This document shows positions 34,262 to 36,371 of a DNA stretch of 36,371 nt, piece after piece. Origin of the DNA: an uncultured Saprospiraceae bacterium (GTDB lineage Bacteria > Bacteroidota > Bacteroidia > Chitinophagales > Saprospiraceae); the NCBI GenBank assembly GCA_937924805.1, contig CALDTZ010000025.1, forward strand, positions 1-36,371, in the 5' to 3' direction. The first letter of the stretch is position 1; every line of letters begins with the position of its first letter. The notes beneath the pieces are model-generated. The model saw nothing but the letters and a program-made list of their open reading frames with translations, searched no databases and had not been told where the DNA came from. Both the position numbers and the translations under genes were made by a program.

Positions 34262-36043
34262 TTGAAACACTTATTTACCTTAAACAAATATTTCGCAAAA
34301 TATAAATGGCATTTATTATTAGGTATTTTATGCGTTTCTCTTTCAAAGTACTTTAGTGTTTTAGTGCCTCAAACCATTCGTAAAGCATTGGATTTTGTAT
34401 TTGAAAAAGTTGAAGCTAATAAAAATGCGGAAGTTCAATTAAGTGATTCATTTTTAGATCTTTACGGCAATGAAATAATGCTATTCTCCGCTAAACTTAT
34501 TGGATTTTCAATACTGATGGGCATTTTTATGTACTTGATGCGACAGACGATAATTGTTATGTCAAGGCTCATCGAGTTTGATTTAAGAAATGCTATCTTT
34601 TCAAAATATGAAATGTTGAATTATCAGTTTTATAAAGTAAATAAAACAGGTGATTTAATGTCCAGGATTACAGAAGATGTTTCTAAAGTAAGAATGTATT
34701 TAGGCCCAGGATTGCTTTATGGAATAAACTTAGTATCCCTATTTATCATTGTCATATTTGCGATGTACAGGGTAAGCCCAACGTTGACATTTTACACTTT
34801 AATTCCACTTCCTTTCCTTTCTATTAGTATTTATTATATTTCTAGAATTATTAATAAGAAAAGTGAATTAATACAAGAACAACTGGCCAAAATAACTACT
34901 GTATCTCAAGAAGTATATTCTGGGATACGAGTTGTAAAGTCCTATGAAAAATCAGACAAATTCAATACTTTTTTTGATGATCAATCAACCATTCATAAAA
35001 AGAAATCTTTAGAGTTAGCTCGAGTAAATGCATTGTTTTTTCCCTTAATGATATTACTTATTGGTTTGAGCACCTTACTTACCATCTATATGGGTGGTGT
35101 ATTAGCAGCAAGAGGAGAAATAACACCTGGTAATATCGCTGAGTTTGTCATTTATGTTAATTACCTCACGTGGCCGTTTACAAGTATAGGTTGGATCGCC
35201 TCATTAGTTCAACAAGCAGAAGCATCCCAAAAAAGAATCAATGAATTTCTTAATGCAGATGTTGAGATTAAAGATGATGGTTTGGAAAGTAACACCATTA
35301 AAGGTAAAATTGAATTTAGAAATGTAAACTTCCACTATAAAGAGTCCGGCATAAAGGCCATTGATAATCTATCTTTTACTCTAAATCAAGGGGAAAAATT
35401 AGCAATCGTCGGTTTAACAGCTTCAGGAAAATCAACCATTGCAGAATTACTACTAAGAACATACGATATTGATGAAGGAGCAATTCTTATTGATGACAAA
35501 AATATTACCAAACACAATTTATCGACCTTAAGGAGATCTATAGGTTATGTTCCTCAAGATGTCTTCTTGTTTTCAGATAGCATTTATAACAATATTGGTT
35601 TTGGTATGGATAAGATTGATCCAATATCGATTGAAAATGTAGCTAAAAATTGCGCTGTTCACGAAGATATAATCGGATTCGAAAATGGTTATGAAACAGA
35701 GGTAGGTGAACGAGGAGTTACTTTATCTGGTGGTCAAAAACAAAGAATTTCGATTGCAAGAGCTCTCATTAAAGATCCAAAAATTGTAATTCTTGATGAT
35801 AGTCTTTCCGCTGTTGACACAAAGACTGAGAAAAAAATAACGGATTTCTTAGAGACCACATTAAAAGGCAGAACATCCATTTTAATTACACATAGAATGT
35901 CATCATTAACAAGCTACAAAAATATTATTGTTTTAGATAAAGGTAAAATTATCGAGCAAGGATCGCATACTGAACTTATTGCCAAAGGTGGTTTCTATTC
36001 TGACATGGTCGATATGCAAAAGTATGAATACACAGCTTTATAG
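34262..36043 (+). CDS. ABC exporter half-transporter (permease-ATPase fusion) with degenerate Walker B
   Basis: The start is TTG at 34262: a stop lies 13 bp upstream in frame, and the next in-frame ATG would delete the first membrane helix. The 593 residues hold a six-helix type I exporter domain (about 15-315) and one ATPase domain. The ATPase has Walker A GLTASGKST (384-392), the Q-loop in YVPQDVF, signature LSGGQKQR (488-495), Walker B IVILDD (508-513) and H-loop His544. The catalytic Glu after Walker B is Asp513 (DDSLSAVD). That change is typical of one half of heterodimeric exporters such as the BmrC/TM287 type, but no partner gene is adjacent. The substrate may be a drug or lipid; it cannot be read from the sequence. 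Confidence 0.93.
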   Translation: MKHLFTLNKYFAKYKWHLLLGILCVSLSKYFSVLVPQTIRKALDFVFEKVEANKNAEVQLSDSFLDLYGNEIMLFSAKLIGFSILMGIFMYLMRQTIIVMSRLIEFDLRNAIFSKYEMLNYQFYKVNKTGDLMSRITEDVSKVRMYLGPGLLYGINLVSLFIIVIFAMYRVSPTLTFYTLIPLPFLSISIYYISRIINKKSELIQEQLAKITTVSQEVYSGIRVVKSYEKSDKFNTFFDDQSTIHKKKSLELARVNALFFPLMILLIGLSTLLTIYMGGVLAARGEITPGNIAEFVIYVNYLTWPFTSIGWIASLVQQAEASQKRINEFLNADVEIKDDGLESNTIKGKIEFRNVNFHYKESGIKAIDNLSFTLNQGEKLAIVGLTASGKSTIAELLLRTYDIDEGAILIDDKNITKHNLSTLRRSIGYVPQDVFLFSDSIYNNIGFGMDKIDPISIENVAKNCAVHEDIIGFENGYETEVGERGVTLSGGQKQRISIARALIKDPKIVILDDSLSAVDTKTEKKITDFLETTLKGRTSILITHRMSSLTSYKNIIVLDKGKIIEQGSHTELIAKGGFYSDMVDMQKYEYTAL

Positions 36044-36148
36044 CTTACATTTTTTAAACTTCTATCAAACTTTAAATTTATCTATAAATGTTGTATTTGT
36101 TTAAAAAATTAATAATTTGGCTATATAATTAGTACAAAACAAAACGGG

Positions 36149-36371
36149 ATGGACGACAATAAGAGATATGAAAGTGTGTATTCTTCTAAAGTGAGAGCAG
36201 GTAAAAGAAGAACTTATTTCTTTGATGTAAAAGAAACAAAAGGCGGAGATTACTATATCACGCTAACTGAAAGCACCAAGAAATTTAATGGTGACGGATA
36301 TGAGAGACATAAAATCTTCTTGTATAAAGAAGACTTTAATCGATTTGTTAAAGGTCTTGATGATGCTGTTA
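36149..36371 (+). CDS. DUF3276 / PUR-family nucleic-acid-binding protein, 3' end outside window
   Basis: An open frame from ATG at 36149 runs off the right edge (74 full codons). It begins MDDNKRYESVYSSKVRAGKR and continues with RTYFFDVKETKGGDYYITLT and HKIFLYKEDFNRFVKGL. This is the PUR-repeat pattern (a KVRAGKRTYFFDVK strand pair, then a KIFLYKEDF strand and helix) of the DUF3276 proteins that are common in Bacteroidota. Related PUR proteins bind single-stranded nucleic acid in Borrelia and in eukaryotes. Complete members are about 110-140 residues, so the rest should be just past the edge. It is separated from the ABC gene by 105 bp of AT-rich DNA with a TATAAT at 36124-36129. Confidence 0.8.
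   Translation, partial: MDDNKRYESVYSSKVRAGKRRTYFFDVKETKGGDYYITLTESTKKFNGDGYERHKIFLYKEDFNRFVKGLDDAV

Noticed and set aside
1..36371. CRISPR arrays, tRNA or rRNA genes, IS elements or prophage
   Set aside because: No regularly spaced repeats, cloverleaf folds, rRNA segments, transposase or integrase motifs were seen on either strand. A computed search would be needed to exclude small RNAs.

Overview
The window is low-GC chromosomal DNA from a member of the Bacteroidota. Several signals agree on this: a type B type-IX-secretion C-terminal domain, a BatA-type membrane protein, DUF4199, a PUR/DUF3276-type protein, the CX14CX2C form of QueE, promoter -7 boxes of the form TAnnTTTG, and an almost complete lack of Shine-Dalgarno sequences. 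Large PKD/SprB-like secreted proteins and lipoprotein peptidases would suit Saprospiria or a relative, but that placement is a guess. Most genes are housekeeping or envelope genes. I see no prophage, IS element, CRISPR array, rRNA or tRNA.

Layout. 1-4745: two divergent secreted proteins, a BNR/sortilin-like beta-propeller protein cut by the left edge and a 930-residue type IX secretion substrate. 4874-10777: a tightly packed plus-strand run of six genes (BatA-like protein, dihydroorotase homologue with a lost active site, DUF4199 membrane protein, membrane glycosyltransferase, gmhA, gmhB), which reads as an envelope/glycan operon. 10819-11845: a RidA-family protein overlapping queE. 11926-15115: a patatin-like phospholipase, a terminator, then a prolyl oligopeptidase lipoprotein. 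15116-15710: a 595-bp gap with a 13-bp inverted repeat and, at its right end, the hpf promoter. 15711-17131: hpf with a strong terminator, then a di-haem cytochrome c peroxidase lipoprotein.

17159-23527 is on the minus strand: transketolase, an M28 peptidase lipoprotein and PriA. 23630-25555 holds an unrecognised lipoprotein convergent with a histone-deacetylase-family enzyme, separated by a 16-bp palindrome. lysS (25653-27188) ends in a long terminator that abuts the promoter of a PlsC-type acyltransferase. That acyltransferase overlaps tail-to-tail with an msrA-msrB operon. 29139-30953 is a two-gene minus-strand operon: an OmpA-family protein and a membrane-anchored coiled-coil protein with two tandem helix-hairpin-helix-like modules. 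Divergent from it lie comEC and a comEA-like gene, then an ABC exporter half with a degenerate Walker B, and the start of a DUF3276/PUR gene cut by the right edge.

Functional themes are secretion and envelope building (T9SS cargo, glycosyltransferase, heptose phosphate enzymes, PlsC), extracytoplasmic proteolysis (S9, M28), methionine sulfoxide and peroxide repair (MsrA/B, CcpA-like peroxidase), DNA uptake and replication restart (ComEC, ComEA-like, PriA), and translation (LysS, HPF, QueE). The least understood parts are the OmpA/HhH operon and the pseudo-dihydroorotase inside the envelope operon. All functional calls rest on motif recognition by eye; no database search was run.
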